From Myxococcales bacterium (GTDB lineage: Bacteria; Lernaellota; Lernaellaia; Lernaellales; Lernaellaceae): a stretch of DNA of 62,073 nt. The stretch is taken from assembly GCA_012517325.1 (NCBI GenBank), contig JAAYVF010000089.1:1-62073 (forward strand). The letters run 5' to 3'. A program made the translations under genes and the position numbers. The notes beneath the pieces are model-generated. The model was not told the DNA's origin. It saw nothing but the letters and a program-made list of their open reading frames with translations, and made no database searches. Below are positions 8,614-16,981 of the stretch, piece by piece (position 1 is the first letter of the stretch; every line of letters begins with the position of its first letter).

Positions 8614-9594
8614 CTAGAAGCGCGTGTAACAACCGACCCCGTAACGGGTCGGCGTCACCACCGGCATCAAAGCGAAACGCACCGGAGCCGTTTCGCGCTC
8701 CGCGTACTGGCGGGCCGGATCGGTCAGGAGCAGATACGTGCCCCCGCCGATCAATCCCAGCCCGATCGGGCCGAGGATCTCCCACATCTGATCGTATTCT
8801 TTGGTGTCGTCCTGATAGCGCGAAAGATCCGCCGCGCTGTCGGCCGAACCGTATTTGCGATAGGCCTGGCTCGACATCGTCAGGTAATACACCGCGGCGA
8901 CGGTCGTGACCGCCCCGGCGGACAGCAGGCTGTAGCCCCAGATCATTCGCGGCGAGGTTTGCGAAACCTCGATGCGGCCGCCGGTTTCGTAAATCTGGCC
9001 GATCCGCTCGGCGGCGCCCTGAACGCCGCGTTCGGACAAAACGCTCGTCGGCGGCGCGGTGACCGGCTCATTGAGGGCGGGCGAACCACCCTTGCCGATC
9101 ATCAGTTCGCGCACGGACCAGAGCGTTTCGAGCGAGCCGATTTCCACCATTTCGAACTGCACTTCGAATTCCGCCTGATCCAAATGCGATTGCACGAAAC
9201 GCTTGACCTGCCCGAAGATGACGCCTTCTGTTTTCAGTTCGCGGGCGATTTTCACCGCGCTGGACAGGTTTCCCTGATAGACCCATTCGCGCAGGTTGCC
9301 GTAGGAAGCGGTCATGGCCTCAGTCACCTGATCGCCGCCCACGAGGTCGAACAGCCGTTTCGCCGCCAATTCGGTCATAAACTGATTGGTCAGTTCGACA
9401 CTCACTGCCTCCCCGCCCTTGTCCATCAGGTAGTCGGGCACGACCACCGGCAGCACGGCCACGCGGCGCACCGGCGAGTTTTTCAAGTCGCCCGCCACAT
9501 AGGGAGCCAACGGGACGCGGACAATCTGACTGGTGCAGCCGGCCAACCAGGCCGCCAGAACGCCCAAGACGAGAAAAGTAAGAAACCGTCGCAT
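8614..9594 (-). CDS. Predicted lipoprotein, CsgG/GNA1162-like
   Basis: About 326 aa from the ATG at 9594; another in-frame ATG lies at 9603. The N-terminus is a signal with lipobox WLAGC. Residues 45-160 (VRRVAVLPVVVPDYLMDKGG, then LTNQFMTELAAKRLFDLVGG) resemble the CsgG/GNA1162 group of periplasmic lipoproteins, in which a strand is followed by an amphipathic helix. Two hydrophobic stretches near residues 220 and 280 could be membrane segments. It lies 11 bases upstream of the IPT lipoprotein and probably shares its transcript. Function is not established. Confidence 0.6.
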   Translation of the reverse strand: MRRFLTFLVLGVLAAWLAGCTSQIVRVPLAPYVAGDLKNSPVRRVAVLPVVVPDYLMDKGGEAVSVELTNQFMTELAAKRLFDLVGGDQVTEAMTASYGNLREWVYQGNLSSAVKIARELKTEGVIFGQVKRFVQSHLDQAEFEVQFEMVEIGSLETLWSVRELMIGKGGSPALNEPVTAPPTSVLSERGVQGAAERIGQIYETGGRIEVSQTSPRMIWGYSLLSAGAVTTVAAVYYLTMSSQAYRKYGSADSAADLSRYQDDTKEYDQMWEILGPIGLGLIGGGTYLLLTDPARQYAERETAPVRFALMPVVTPTRYGVGCYTRF

Positions 9595-9615
9595 GCCGTC
9601 CATCCGTTTTACGGT

Positions 9616-10677
9616 TTAGAGAAATTCGTTTTTCGCGCTCGCGAATATCTGCACGAACCGATCGAACATTTCCTTGCCCAGCGCCGGCTCCAGCCGCAGC
9701 AGGCGCGTCGCTGGATGACTCGCCAGGTCGATTTCCTCGGGGGCGGCCAAGCCGATTCCGGCCTGACGGCAAAACACGTCGGCCAACGAAATGACCGAAA
9801 CCACCCGCTGGGGAGTGGTCTGATTTTGCGGCGTCTCGAAGTGCGCGATGACCGTGCCGACGACTGGCGGCAGCGCCCACTTGGCCACCGTCAGTTCACC
9901 GATGTCGCGATGGTATTGATCGAGAATGCCGATCGCCATGCTTTCCGGCGGCCGGAAATCGGAGCCGACCTCGTGTTGCGCCTTTTCCAGGATGCTCAGC
10001 GCGATCATCCGGCCGATGTTGTGCATCAAGCCGCAGAGAAACGATTCGTCGCGATCGGCGTTGAGTTTCGTGGCCAGAACGCGCGCGGCGAAGGCTACCC
10101 CGACGGCTTTTTCCCACAGCGTTTTGGCCAGCCGGCCGTACAGCCGGCTTTTGAAAATTTTCGTTCCCAGGCTGATGGCCAGCATCAGGTTCTTTACCTC
10201 GGCCTGGCCGAGGCGCACCAGCGCCTGGTTGATGTTGCTGATTTCCGTGATCGCCGCATAAACGGGACTGTTGGCGATTTGCAGAATTTTCGCGGCGATC
10301 GTCTGGTCGGTCAGAATCACCTTGGCCAGATCCTGCATGCTGGCGTCGGGGTCGCTGGACAAGCGGATGACCTTCAACGCCACGTGCGGCAGCATCGGCA
10401 GTTCGAAATCGCGGGCCAGGATCGCCTTGACGATCCGATCGCGGAAATCCTCCTCCTCCGGCGTCAGTTCCCGCTCTTCCTCGATCGGTTCCGGCGCGGG
10501 CCGCGGCGGTGCGGCGGAAAGCGGCGGCGGGGACGGAGGCGAAGGCGGCGACGCCGCCGGTCGCGGCGGGACGACCGGTTCCGTTTTTATCGCTTCTTCC
10601 ATTGTGGCGTTGACGATAAACATCTGGTTGCAGTGAGGGCACCGGACCTTGAATTTGAGTCGCGGTTGTTCCGCCAT
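9616..10677 (-). CDS. HDOD domain signalling protein with N-terminal CxxC motif
   Basis: 353 aa from the ATG at 10677 (AGGGACA upstream). The N-terminus carries CPHC (Cys13, Cys16), resembling half of a zinc ribbon. A Pro/Ala/Ser-rich linker leads to an HDOD domain (about residues 85-300), recognisable by LPMLPHVALKVIRLSSDP, ILQIANSPVY and FLCGLMHNIGRMI. HDOD proteins are HD-related signalling proteins often tied to motility, biofilm or stress control. A near-perfect sigma-54 promoter lies upstream, suggesting co-regulation with flagella. It is probably the first gene of the operon with the two lipoproteins. Confidence 0.85.
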   Translation of the reverse strand: MAEQPRLKFKVRCPHCNQMFIVNATMEEAIKTEPVVPPRPAASPPSPPSPPPLSAAPPRPAPEPIEEERELTPEEEDFRDRIVKAILARDFELPMLPHVALKVIRLSSDPDASMQDLAKVILTDQTIAAKILQIANSPVYAAITEISNINQALVRLGQAEVKNLMLAISLGTKIFKSRLYGRLAKTLWEKAVGVAFAARVLATKLNADRDESFLCGLMHNIGRMIALSILEKAQHEVGSDFRPPESMAIGILDQYHRDIGELTVAKWALPPVVGTVIAHFETPQNQTTPQRVVSVISLADVFCRQAGIGLAAPEEIDLASHPATRLLRLEPALGKEMFDRFVQIFASAKNEFL

Positions 10678-11025
10678 TGTGTCCCTTTCATCCGGACGCA
10701 GCCTGAAACCGGTCCCTTTGCCGGACTTTTCCTCCACGTCCTGTAAAGCAAACCTTGTGCCAGTGTTCAAAAGATCGTCTAACTTGTTGAATTATTATCA
10801 TTTCGGTCAATTTTATGCCACCCTCCCCGGATGCGGCAACCGGCTTTCCGGGTTGTCCTGTCAAACTCTTGACGGCAATTCTTGCCGGGGGCTAGGCGCC
10901 CGGGAAAAAAACGCCCGCCGACCAAAATTGCTAAAATAATCGGCAATTCGGCAACCGGCGGCAATGAACGTTGTTTCAGGCGATGCTTTTTGCTACCTTT
11001 TAAGTTCCTTTTTGTAGGATGTGGC
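10678..11025. other. Divergent intergenic region between HDOD and the barrel-peptidase gene
   Basis: About 350 bases with no gene. It holds the sigma-54 promoter of the HDOD gene (10747-10763). Several GC-rich short repeats of the type GGCAA/TTGCCGG follow near 10830-10960, interrupted by AT-rich patches, which could fold or bind a regulator. I saw no riboswitch consensus I could assign. The plus-strand gene has AGGA about 9 bases before its ATG, but I found no convincing plus-strand -35/-10 pair. Confidence 0.5.
10747..10763 (-). promoter_or_regulatory. Sigma-54 (RpoN) promoter of the HDOD gene
   Basis: The minus strand reads CTGGCACAAGGTTTGCT. This contains TGGCAC-N5-TTGC and differs from the consensus YTGGCACGRNNNTTGCW at a single specified position. 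Initiation is expected near 10736, giving a leader of roughly 60 bases before the HDOD ATG at 10677. It is the second strong RpoN-type site within 3.5 kb, after the flagellar one. Confidence 0.85.
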
Positions 11026-13911
11026 ATGCGCTTCCGGATATTCACGCTAGGATTCATTTTCGCTTTGCTCTGGAGCGCCGGCGCCTTTGCCTATCCGTTT
11101 CGGCCGGCCGATGATTTTCGCACCCTGCATACCGAGCATTTTCGCATCACTTATCACGATCCTTATCGCTTCGCCGCCTTGCGCGCCGCGGTCATCGCCG
11201 AGGAACAGTTCGCCGTGCTGACCGCCCGCTACGGGTGGACGCCGCACACGCCCTTCGATGTGGTGATGACCGACCGCACCGACCTCAGCAACGGTTCGTC
11301 CAGCATCACGCCGGTGCAGGTGACGCGCCTGCTGCTCGCCCCGCCCCATCCGACCGATCGCCTGGACTATTACGACGATTGGCTGCGCCTGCTGATCACG
11401 CACGAATTGACGCACGCCGTCGAAACCGACATGGTGTTCAAGCTCAACACGGCGCTGCGCTACACCTTCGGCCGGTTGACGCCGCTCGGCCATTTCCAGC
11501 CGCAGGGATTCATCGAGGGCAACGCCGTATTCCAAGAGACCGACCTGACGACCAAGGGCCGCAACCGCAGCGCGCATTCGCTGATGATGCTGCGCATGGC
11601 CGCCCTGGACGACCGTTGGCCGACGCTGGATCAGATCGCGGTGTTTCCGCGCGAATGGCCGTCGGGCGCCGCGCCCTACATCTGGGGCGGCCTGTTTCAT
11701 CAATACCTGGTCGAACGTTTCGGTATGGAAAAAGTGGCGGCCTATTATCGCAAGCACGCCGGACAAATCTGGCCGTTTCTGTTCAATCACGACGCGCGGG
11801 TCGTTTTCGGCACCCACATGTCCGATTTGTACGAAGCCTGGACGAAAAACGAAAAAGCCCGCTTCGCGGCCGACCGCGATCGCCTGACCACGATCGGCCT
11901 GACGCCGGCGACCCGACTGACCACCAACGGTTTCCAGCACGACAGCCCGCGCTGGCTGGACGCCGACCGCCTGCTGTTCTTCGAGGACGATCCCGATCGC
12001 ACACCCAACCTGCGCGTCATCAATCTGGCCGAGGCCAGGCCGAAAGACCGGCGGTTGGTCTCCGTGGAGGACGTGCGCGGTCTGGACGTCACCGACACCG
12101 GGGCGATCGTTTACGCCGATCTGAAGCCGCACGACCGCTGGCACGCGGAATTCGATCTGTGGCGGCTCCCGTCCGGCGCGTCCTGCCCCCGACGGATCAC
12201 GACGCTGGCGCGATTCGCCGACCCGGCCGCGGTCCCCGGCACGTCCCGCGTCATCGGCACGACCCAGGAAGGCGGCCTGACCCGGCTGACCGAGATCGAC
12301 CTGGAAACCGGCGAGCTGCGCCATCTCACCGAACCTGACGACTCGGGCGCCTATTTTCAATACGCCCAGCCGGCGGTACACCCGAGCGGCCGTTGGCTGG
12401 CGGTCAGCGTCTGGCACGACGACGGCAACCGCGACCTCTTTCGCTTTGATCTCGAAACGCGCGCCTTCAGCCGCCTGACGGCCGATCCCGAATTGGATCT
12501 CGCCCCGGCTTTCGACCCGACCGGGCGCCACCTGCTCTTTTCCTCCAGCCGCACGGGCGTCTACAACATCTACGCGCTGGACCTGGAAACCGGCAAGCTC
12601 TACCGGGTGACCAACGTGTTGGGCGGCGCGTTCAATCCGGCGGTCGATCCGACGGGCAAACGGCTGGCTTTCGTCGGCTACAACGGCGGCGGCTTCGACG
12701 TCTACGCGACCGACTTCGCGCCGGAACGGTGGACGGAAGTGGCGCGCGAATCGCCGGAGCCCGACGCCCTGGTGGTCGGCCCGATCACCCGGGACATCAA
12801 CCGGCGCGCCCGGGAGATCGATCCGCCGACCGACAACTATCAGGCCTATCGCACGGCCTGGCCGCATTACTGGTTGCCGGCGTTTTCCCTCTCCGACGAC
12901 GACCTGTGGCTGGGCGCGCAAACGGCCGGATTCGACGTCGCGGGTTACCACGCCTGGAGTGCCGAGGCGCTTTGGGCCTTCGAGCGCCGTTTTCTCGACG
13001 CCTACGTCAACTATACCTACTCCCGGTTCACGCCGAACCTGCAACTGTTGGCCGCGCAGGAAGCGGTCAACCTCGGCAAAATCGTCTACAACCGCGACCT
13101 GGAATGGGTCGATTACTACGAACGGCGCATCACCGGGCAGGCGCTGGTCACCTATCCCGTTTTTTATCGCCACCTGCTGTTCGCCGGTTACCTCGGGCAG
13201 GATCGACGCGGCCTGGACGATCCCGACAAGTTCAAGCCCAAGCAAGAATTCGTCGGCTACTGGTCGGGAGCTCGTTTCGGTTGGACCTTCGACCAGGGCC
13301 TCGCCGCCAACCGGCCAATCACGTTTCCGTCGGGCTTCGGGGCGACGATCTACGACGAGGCGCTCGGCGGGGTCATTTCGCAGCAACTGCTCGGCGGTCA
13401 ATTGGGCGTCTACGTGCCGCTGCCGTTTCGGGAAGGCAGCCTCAGCCTGACCGCGCTGGGCGGCATCAGTTTCGGCGAGCAATTGCGCGAGCGGGATTTC
13501 CGACTCGGCGGTTATACGCAAAGCAATCCGCTGTTTCTGAGTTTTCTCAGTGATCGGTTCGCCCTGCCCGGCTACGACGGCAGCTTTCAAAACGGCGACC
13601 GCGTCGCCACGGGCACGGCGGCGTTCACCTTCCCGCTGTTCGAAATCGAGCGCGGCATTTCGACCTGGCCCATCTATTTCCGGGATATCGGCGGCCGCAC
13701 CTTCGCCGACGCCGGCTTCGCGCTGGACCGTGACGAGCCGTTGACCGACGAGGATCTCTACCCGTCCGCGGGATTCGATCTTTATTTTGATTGGTTGCTC
13801 GCTTATGCTTTTGCGGCGCGCATTCAGACATCGGTGGCTTATGGTTTCCGTGATCGTCAGGACACGGGCGGTTTTCACTGGTTCTTTACGTTCGGCGGTT
13901 TGATCCCATGA
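11026..13911 (+). CDS. Secreted zinc-peptidase / beta-propeller / outer-membrane beta-barrel fusion
   Basis: 961 aa from the ATG at 11026 (TAGGA upstream; a signal peptide starts here). Residues 25-290 are a peptidase-MA-like domain with HELTH at residues 126-130 and a downstream Glu in FIEGNAVFQE (near 164), giving the HExxH...E zinc-site pattern. Residues 300-570 carry TolB/PD40-type propeller blades (for example FDPTGRHLLFSSSRTGVYNI). The C-terminal third alternates aromatic strands and glycine turns like an Omp85/surface-antigen barrel and ends IPXstop after FTFGG. It is predicted to sit in the outer membrane. It overlaps the next gene by 4 bases. Substrate unknown. Confidence 0.8.
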   Translation: MRFRIFTLGFIFALLWSAGAFAYPFRPADDFRTLHTEHFRITYHDPYRFAALRAAVIAEEQFAVLTARYGWTPHTPFDVVMTDRTDLSNGSSSITPVQVTRLLLAPPHPTDRLDYYDDWLRLLITHELTHAVETDMVFKLNTALRYTFGRLTPLGHFQPQGFIEGNAVFQETDLTTKGRNRSAHSLMMLRMAALDDRWPTLDQIAVFPREWPSGAAPYIWGGLFHQYLVERFGMEKVAAYYRKHAGQIWPFLFNHDARVVFGTHMSDLYEAWTKNEKARFAADRDRLTTIGLTPATRLTTNGFQHDSPRWLDADRLLFFEDDPDRTPNLRVINLAEARPKDRRLVSVEDVRGLDVTDTGAIVYADLKPHDRWHAEFDLWRLPSGASCPRRITTLARFADPAAVPGTSRVIGTTQEGGLTRLTEIDLETGELRHLTEPDDSGAYFQYAQPAVHPSGRWLAVSVWHDDGNRDLFRFDLETRAFSRLTADPELDLAPAFDPTGRHLLFSSSRTGVYNIYALDLETGKLYRVTNVLGGAFNPAVDPTGKRLAFVGYNGGGFDVYATDFAPERWTEVARESPEPDALVVGPITRDINRRAREIDPPTDNYQAYRTAWPHYWLPAFSLSDDDLWLGAQTAGFDVAGYHAWSAEALWAFERRFLDAYVNYTYSRFTPNLQLLAAQEAVNLGKIVYNRDLEWVDYYERRITGQALVTYPVFYRHLLFAGYLGQDRRGLDDPDKFKPKQEFVGYWSGARFGWTFDQGLAANRPITFPSGFGATIYDEALGGVISQQLLGGQLGVYVPLPFREGSLSLTALGGISFGEQLRERDFRLGGYTQSNPLFLSFLSDRFALPGYDGSFQNGDRVATGTAAFTFPLFEIERGISTWPIYFRDIGGRTFADAGFALDRDEPLTDEDLYPSAGFDLYFDWLLAYAFAARIQTSVAYGFRDRQDTGGFHWFFTFGGLIP

Positions 13912-15788
13912 AGAAGAAGTACAAACCCAAGAAAAGTGTTACGCCGGCCCGGCCGACGCGTTGGCGCAAGATCTGGCGCTTCGCGAGCCTCGCCTTCTGG
14001 CCGCTGCTGATTTTCGTCGCCGCCGCCTACGCGATCTACCCGACCTTTTTCGACGCGTTCGGCCAGCCCGGGCTGCCGCGGCTGATCGACGAGGCGACGG
14101 CGGACCGGTTGATCACGGTCGCCCGCCTGGCGGTTCAAGGCCAACCGATCGAGGCGGGCGCGCCGGTTTCGGGCGTCATCGGGGCGGTGGTGATGATTTA
14201 CGGCGACCAGGGTCCGCGCGCCGGCGCCGCCTGTTTCGGCGAGGACGCGGCGCAGGCGATCGCCTGCGGCGGGCGGATCGTCCATGACGTCGCGCCCGAT
14301 TTCGGGTTGGCCGACACCGACAAGGTTTCCATCCACCTGCTGCGCGAATTGCGCTCCGCCGCGCCGTTGTGGTTTCGCGAAAAGGGCTGGGGATACAGCC
14401 GCGGCCTCTATTCGGTATTGGTGGCGGACGGCGACGGCGCCCGGATGATGCCCGACACGCAAATGCACGTGCTCAACGCCGGGCTGGAAAAGGCGCTCGA
14501 TCACCTGCGAAAGAAAAAGAACGGCGTGCCGGTGCTCGGCAAGGCGCCCGACCAGGGCGAATTCATCATTCCCACCGAGTCCTACACCGAATACCAGGGC
14601 AAGCCCGTGGCGCTGTATCGCGCCTCAACCATTCTTCCGCCGCCGACGCCGCAAGAAATCGTCGAAGCCTGCAAACTGGGCGGCGACTACCTGGTGAAAA
14701 TCCTGCAACCCAACAACAAGTGGCTGTACGAAGGCGACCTGGGCTTCGACCGCTACAAGTCCTCGTACAACCAATTGCGGCATGCCGGCGCCGTTTATTC
14801 GCTCTACCAGCTCTTCGAGGCGACCGGCGTCGAACGCTACAAGGAAGCGGCGGATCGCGGCTGGCAGTGGGTGCTGGAGCAGATCGAGCGCGAGCCCGAC
14901 GCCGGCGGCGCGACCTGCGCGTTCATGCTGGAAAAGCACACCAAGACGATCAAGGGCAAGAAGAAAACGGTCTATTCGGTCAAACTCGGCGGCACCGGCC
15001 TGGCGCTGATCGCCCTCGGCGAACGGATGAAAATCAATCGGAGCGCGGAGGATCTCGAACTCGCCCATCAGTTGGCCAATCACATTTTGCGCAGCCAGAA
15101 CAAGGACGGTTCGTTCGACAGCTACTGGCCTTACAAGGAACAACCGGCCAAACGCATCCGTTCGATCTATTACCCGGGCGAGGCCATGCTCGGCCTGGTG
15201 CGGCTCTACCAACTCGATCCTCAGCCGCGGTATCTCGAGGCCGTGGAGGCCGCGGCGGACTACTTCACCAACGAACGCTTCAAGCTGCTGGGCATGCGGT
15301 TGTCGGTGCCGCCCGACGCCTGGCTGATGCTGACGCTCAACGAATTGCACGCGATCAGCCCCAAGAAAATCTATGCCGACTATTGCGAAACGCTGACCGA
15401 TTCGATGCTGAACGACCAGATGGATCGCGCTTGGGAAATTTTCTATCCCGACTACGACGGCGGCTACTATCCGTATCCGCCCTACGTGACGCCCGCCGGC
15501 GCCCGGATGGAAGGCATCTCGGCCTGCTATCAGGCCATGGAACGGGTCGGCCGCGACAATCGCGACATCCGCGCGCTCCTGGCCCGCGCCGCGCGCTTCC
15601 AGATCGAACGGATCATCCGCCCCGAATTCGCGCACCTGTACCCCAATCCGCAACGGGCCCTGGGCGCGTTCCGCCATTCGCCGGTGGCCAACGCCATCCG
15701 CATCGACTACAACCAGCACAACATTTCCGGCTTGCTGGTCACGGCGAAAATTCTGGAACAAGCGGGGGCCGGCGCCGCCGGCAAGTAA
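13908..15788 (+). CDS. Membrane-anchored alpha/alpha-barrel (six-hairpin-like) protein
   Basis: 626 aa. A Lys/Arg-rich N-terminus and one membrane helix (residues 25-45) precede an unassigned domain of about 180 residues. The rest consists of repeated helical hairpins with patterns such as LRHAGAVYSLYQLFEATG, GGTGLALIALGERMK and YYPGEAMLGLVRLYQLDP. These are typical of six-hairpin glycosidase, terpenoid cyclase or LanC-like (alpha/alpha) barrels. The start codon overlaps the stop of the barrel-peptidase gene (ATGA), so the two proteins are probably made together and may cooperate at the envelope. Catalytic residues could not be assigned. Confidence 0.65.
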   Translation: MKKKYKPKKSVTPARPTRWRKIWRFASLAFWPLLIFVAAAYAIYPTFFDAFGQPGLPRLIDEATADRLITVARLAVQGQPIEAGAPVSGVIGAVVMIYGDQGPRAGAACFGEDAAQAIACGGRIVHDVAPDFGLADTDKVSIHLLRELRSAAPLWFREKGWGYSRGLYSVLVADGDGARMMPDTQMHVLNAGLEKALDHLRKKKNGVPVLGKAPDQGEFIIPTESYTEYQGKPVALYRASTILPPPTPQEIVEACKLGGDYLVKILQPNNKWLYEGDLGFDRYKSSYNQLRHAGAVYSLYQLFEATGVERYKEAADRGWQWVLEQIEREPDAGGATCAFMLEKHTKTIKGKKKTVYSVKLGGTGLALIALGERMKINRSAEDLELAHQLANHILRSQNKDGSFDSYWPYKEQPAKRIRSIYYPGEAMLGLVRLYQLDPQPRYLEAVEAAADYFTNERFKLLGMRLSVPPDAWLMLTLNELHAISPKKIYADYCETLTDSMLNDQMDRAWEIFYPDYDGGYYPYPPYVTPAGARMEGISACYQAMERVGRDNRDIRALLARAARFQIERIIRPEFAHLYPNPQRALGAFRHSPVANAIRIDYNQHNISGLLVTAKILEQAGAGAAGK

Positions 15789-15830
15789 TAGACGTTTTCG
15801 CCGGATACCCATCCGGCGACGGGAGGACCG

Positions 15831-16613
15831 ATGGACGAACGTGGGATTGTCACCGAAGCGCGCGGGCACGTTTTATTGATCGGCTTGCACCGCGCGGCCA
15901 AACGCAATGCGTTCAATCTGCAGATGCTGCGCGAATTGTCGGCCGCCTATTCGCGGCTGGAAAACGATCCCGAACTGCGGTGCGCCGTGCTGTATGCCGA
16001 CGGCGAACACTTCACCGCCGGCCTGGATCTCGCCGAGGTCGGCCCGGCCGTCGCGCAAGGCGCGCCGCTGTTTCCCGAAAACGGCATCGACCCGCTCGAC
16101 CTGATGCCGCCGCGCCGCGTCAAACCGGTGGTCATGGCGATGCAGGGCTACTGCTTCACCATCGGCGTCGAGCTTTGCCTCGCGGCGGACATCCGCATCG
16201 CCGCAACCTCAACGATTTTCGCGCAGATGGAAGTGTGCCGCGGCATCATGCCCTTCGGCGGCGCGACGTTGCGCCTGCCGGCGCTGACCGGTTGGGGTAA
16301 CGCCATGCGCTACCTGCTGACCGGCGAGCGGTTCGACGCGGCCGAAGCCTTGCGGATCGGCCTCGTGCAGGAAGTGACCGCGCCCGGCCAACAATTCGAA
16401 CGCGCCCTCGCCATCGCCGAAACGGTGGCGAAACAGGCGCCGCTGGCCGTTTACGAGGCCCGCAAAGCGGCGCAAATCGCGCTCGAGGAAGGCCGCCCCG
16501 CCGCCCTGGCCCGGCTGCTCGACCAGGCCCGTTTTCTGATGCGCACCGAGGACGCGGTGGAAGGGATGATGTCGTTCATCGAGCGCCGCGAGGCGAATTT
16601 CAAGGGCAAGTAG
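15831..16613 (+). CDS. Enoyl-CoA hydratase/isomerase family protein (crotonase)
   Basis: 260 aa, the standard crotonase length. Both acidic residues typical of enoyl-CoA hydratases are present: Glu114 in TIGVELCLAADI and Glu134 in AQMEVCRGIMPFGG. The oxyanion-hole region GEHFTAGLDLAEV is present near residue 60. It likely hydrates or isomerises enoyl-CoA thioesters in the cytoplasm. GGGAGG precedes the ATG. The convergent acyl-CoA ligase at 16982-18724 may act on related substrates, but the exact substrate cannot be read from sequence. Confidence 0.9.
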   Translation: MDERGIVTEARGHVLLIGLHRAAKRNAFNLQMLRELSAAYSRLENDPELRCAVLYADGEHFTAGLDLAEVGPAVAQGAPLFPENGIDPLDLMPPRRVKPVVMAMQGYCFTIGVELCLAADIRIAATSTIFAQMEVCRGIMPFGGATLRLPALTGWGNAMRYLLTGERFDAAEALRIGLVQEVTAPGQQFERALAIAETVAKQAPLAVYEARKAAQIALEEGRPAALARLLDQARFLMRTEDAVEGMMSFIERREANFKGK

Positions 16614-16660
16614 CGCAATTTCCGATCCTTTGAATTCTCATTTACTTCTTGGAGGTAAAG

Positions 16661-16928
16661 ATGAAGACAAGGATGGTGATTTGTCTGTTGCTGGGCTTTG
16701 CCTCGTCTGTCCTGGCCGATATCCCCTGCGCCGATGCCCCCTCGGGGGAAATCGTTTCCGCCGTCGAACAACCCGATCAATCCGTCAGCATTTGATCCTT
16801 CCGCCGCGAATTCCAGTCCGACGGCCTGGGAATGCGGCTGCGGCATTCAATCCGGATCGGAAGGCTGGGGGCTCTTTTGCCTCATGATCGGGGTCGGCCT
16901 CTTGGCTCTTTGGCTCGGGAGATATTAA
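16661..16928 (+). pseudogene. Small secreted protein with MYXO-CTERM-like tail, split by a frameshift
   Basis: A GGAGG site precedes an ATG at 16661. That frame encodes a clear signal peptide (MKTRMVICLLLGFASSVLA) and stops at 16795 after 44 aa. Another frame continues to TAA at 16928 and encodes an Ala/Ser/Pro linker, then ECGCG, then a hydrophobic helix (LFCLMIGVGLLALWLG) and RY. Together they look like one protein of about 88 aa: signal peptide, linker, Cys motif, membrane helix and basic end, resembling MYXO-CTERM-type sorting tails. The break may be a mutation, sequencing error or recoding site; it lies somewhere between about 16715 and 16795. Confidence 0.6.
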
Positions 16929-16929
16929 A

Positions 16930-16962
16930 AAGAACGGCGGAGTTCCGAGGACTCCGCCGTTT
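16930..16962 (-). terminator. Rho-independent terminator between convergent genes
   Basis: An 11-bp inverted repeat (AACGGCGGAGT at 16933-16943, ACTCCGCCGTT at 16951-16961) with a 7-base loop. On the minus strand it is followed by CTTTTTAATA, so it ends the acyl-CoA ligase transcript. On the plus strand the T-tract is short, so function there would be weaker. Confidence 0.85.
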
Positions 16963-16981
16963 CCGAATCGTCGTGGATCCG

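Noticed and set aside
10678-11025. Possible c-di-GMP or other riboswitch before the barrel-peptidase gene
   Set aside because: Short repeated GGCAA/TTGCC pieces exist, but I could not fit them to the GEMM or any other consensus I know.
11047-13878. A minus-strand open frame of more than 900 codons opposite the barrel-peptidase gene
   Set aside because: Composition is the antisense shadow of the plus-strand gene (Arg/Gly/Val/Gln-rich) with no motifs; the plus gene has a signal peptide, HExxH and propeller repeats.
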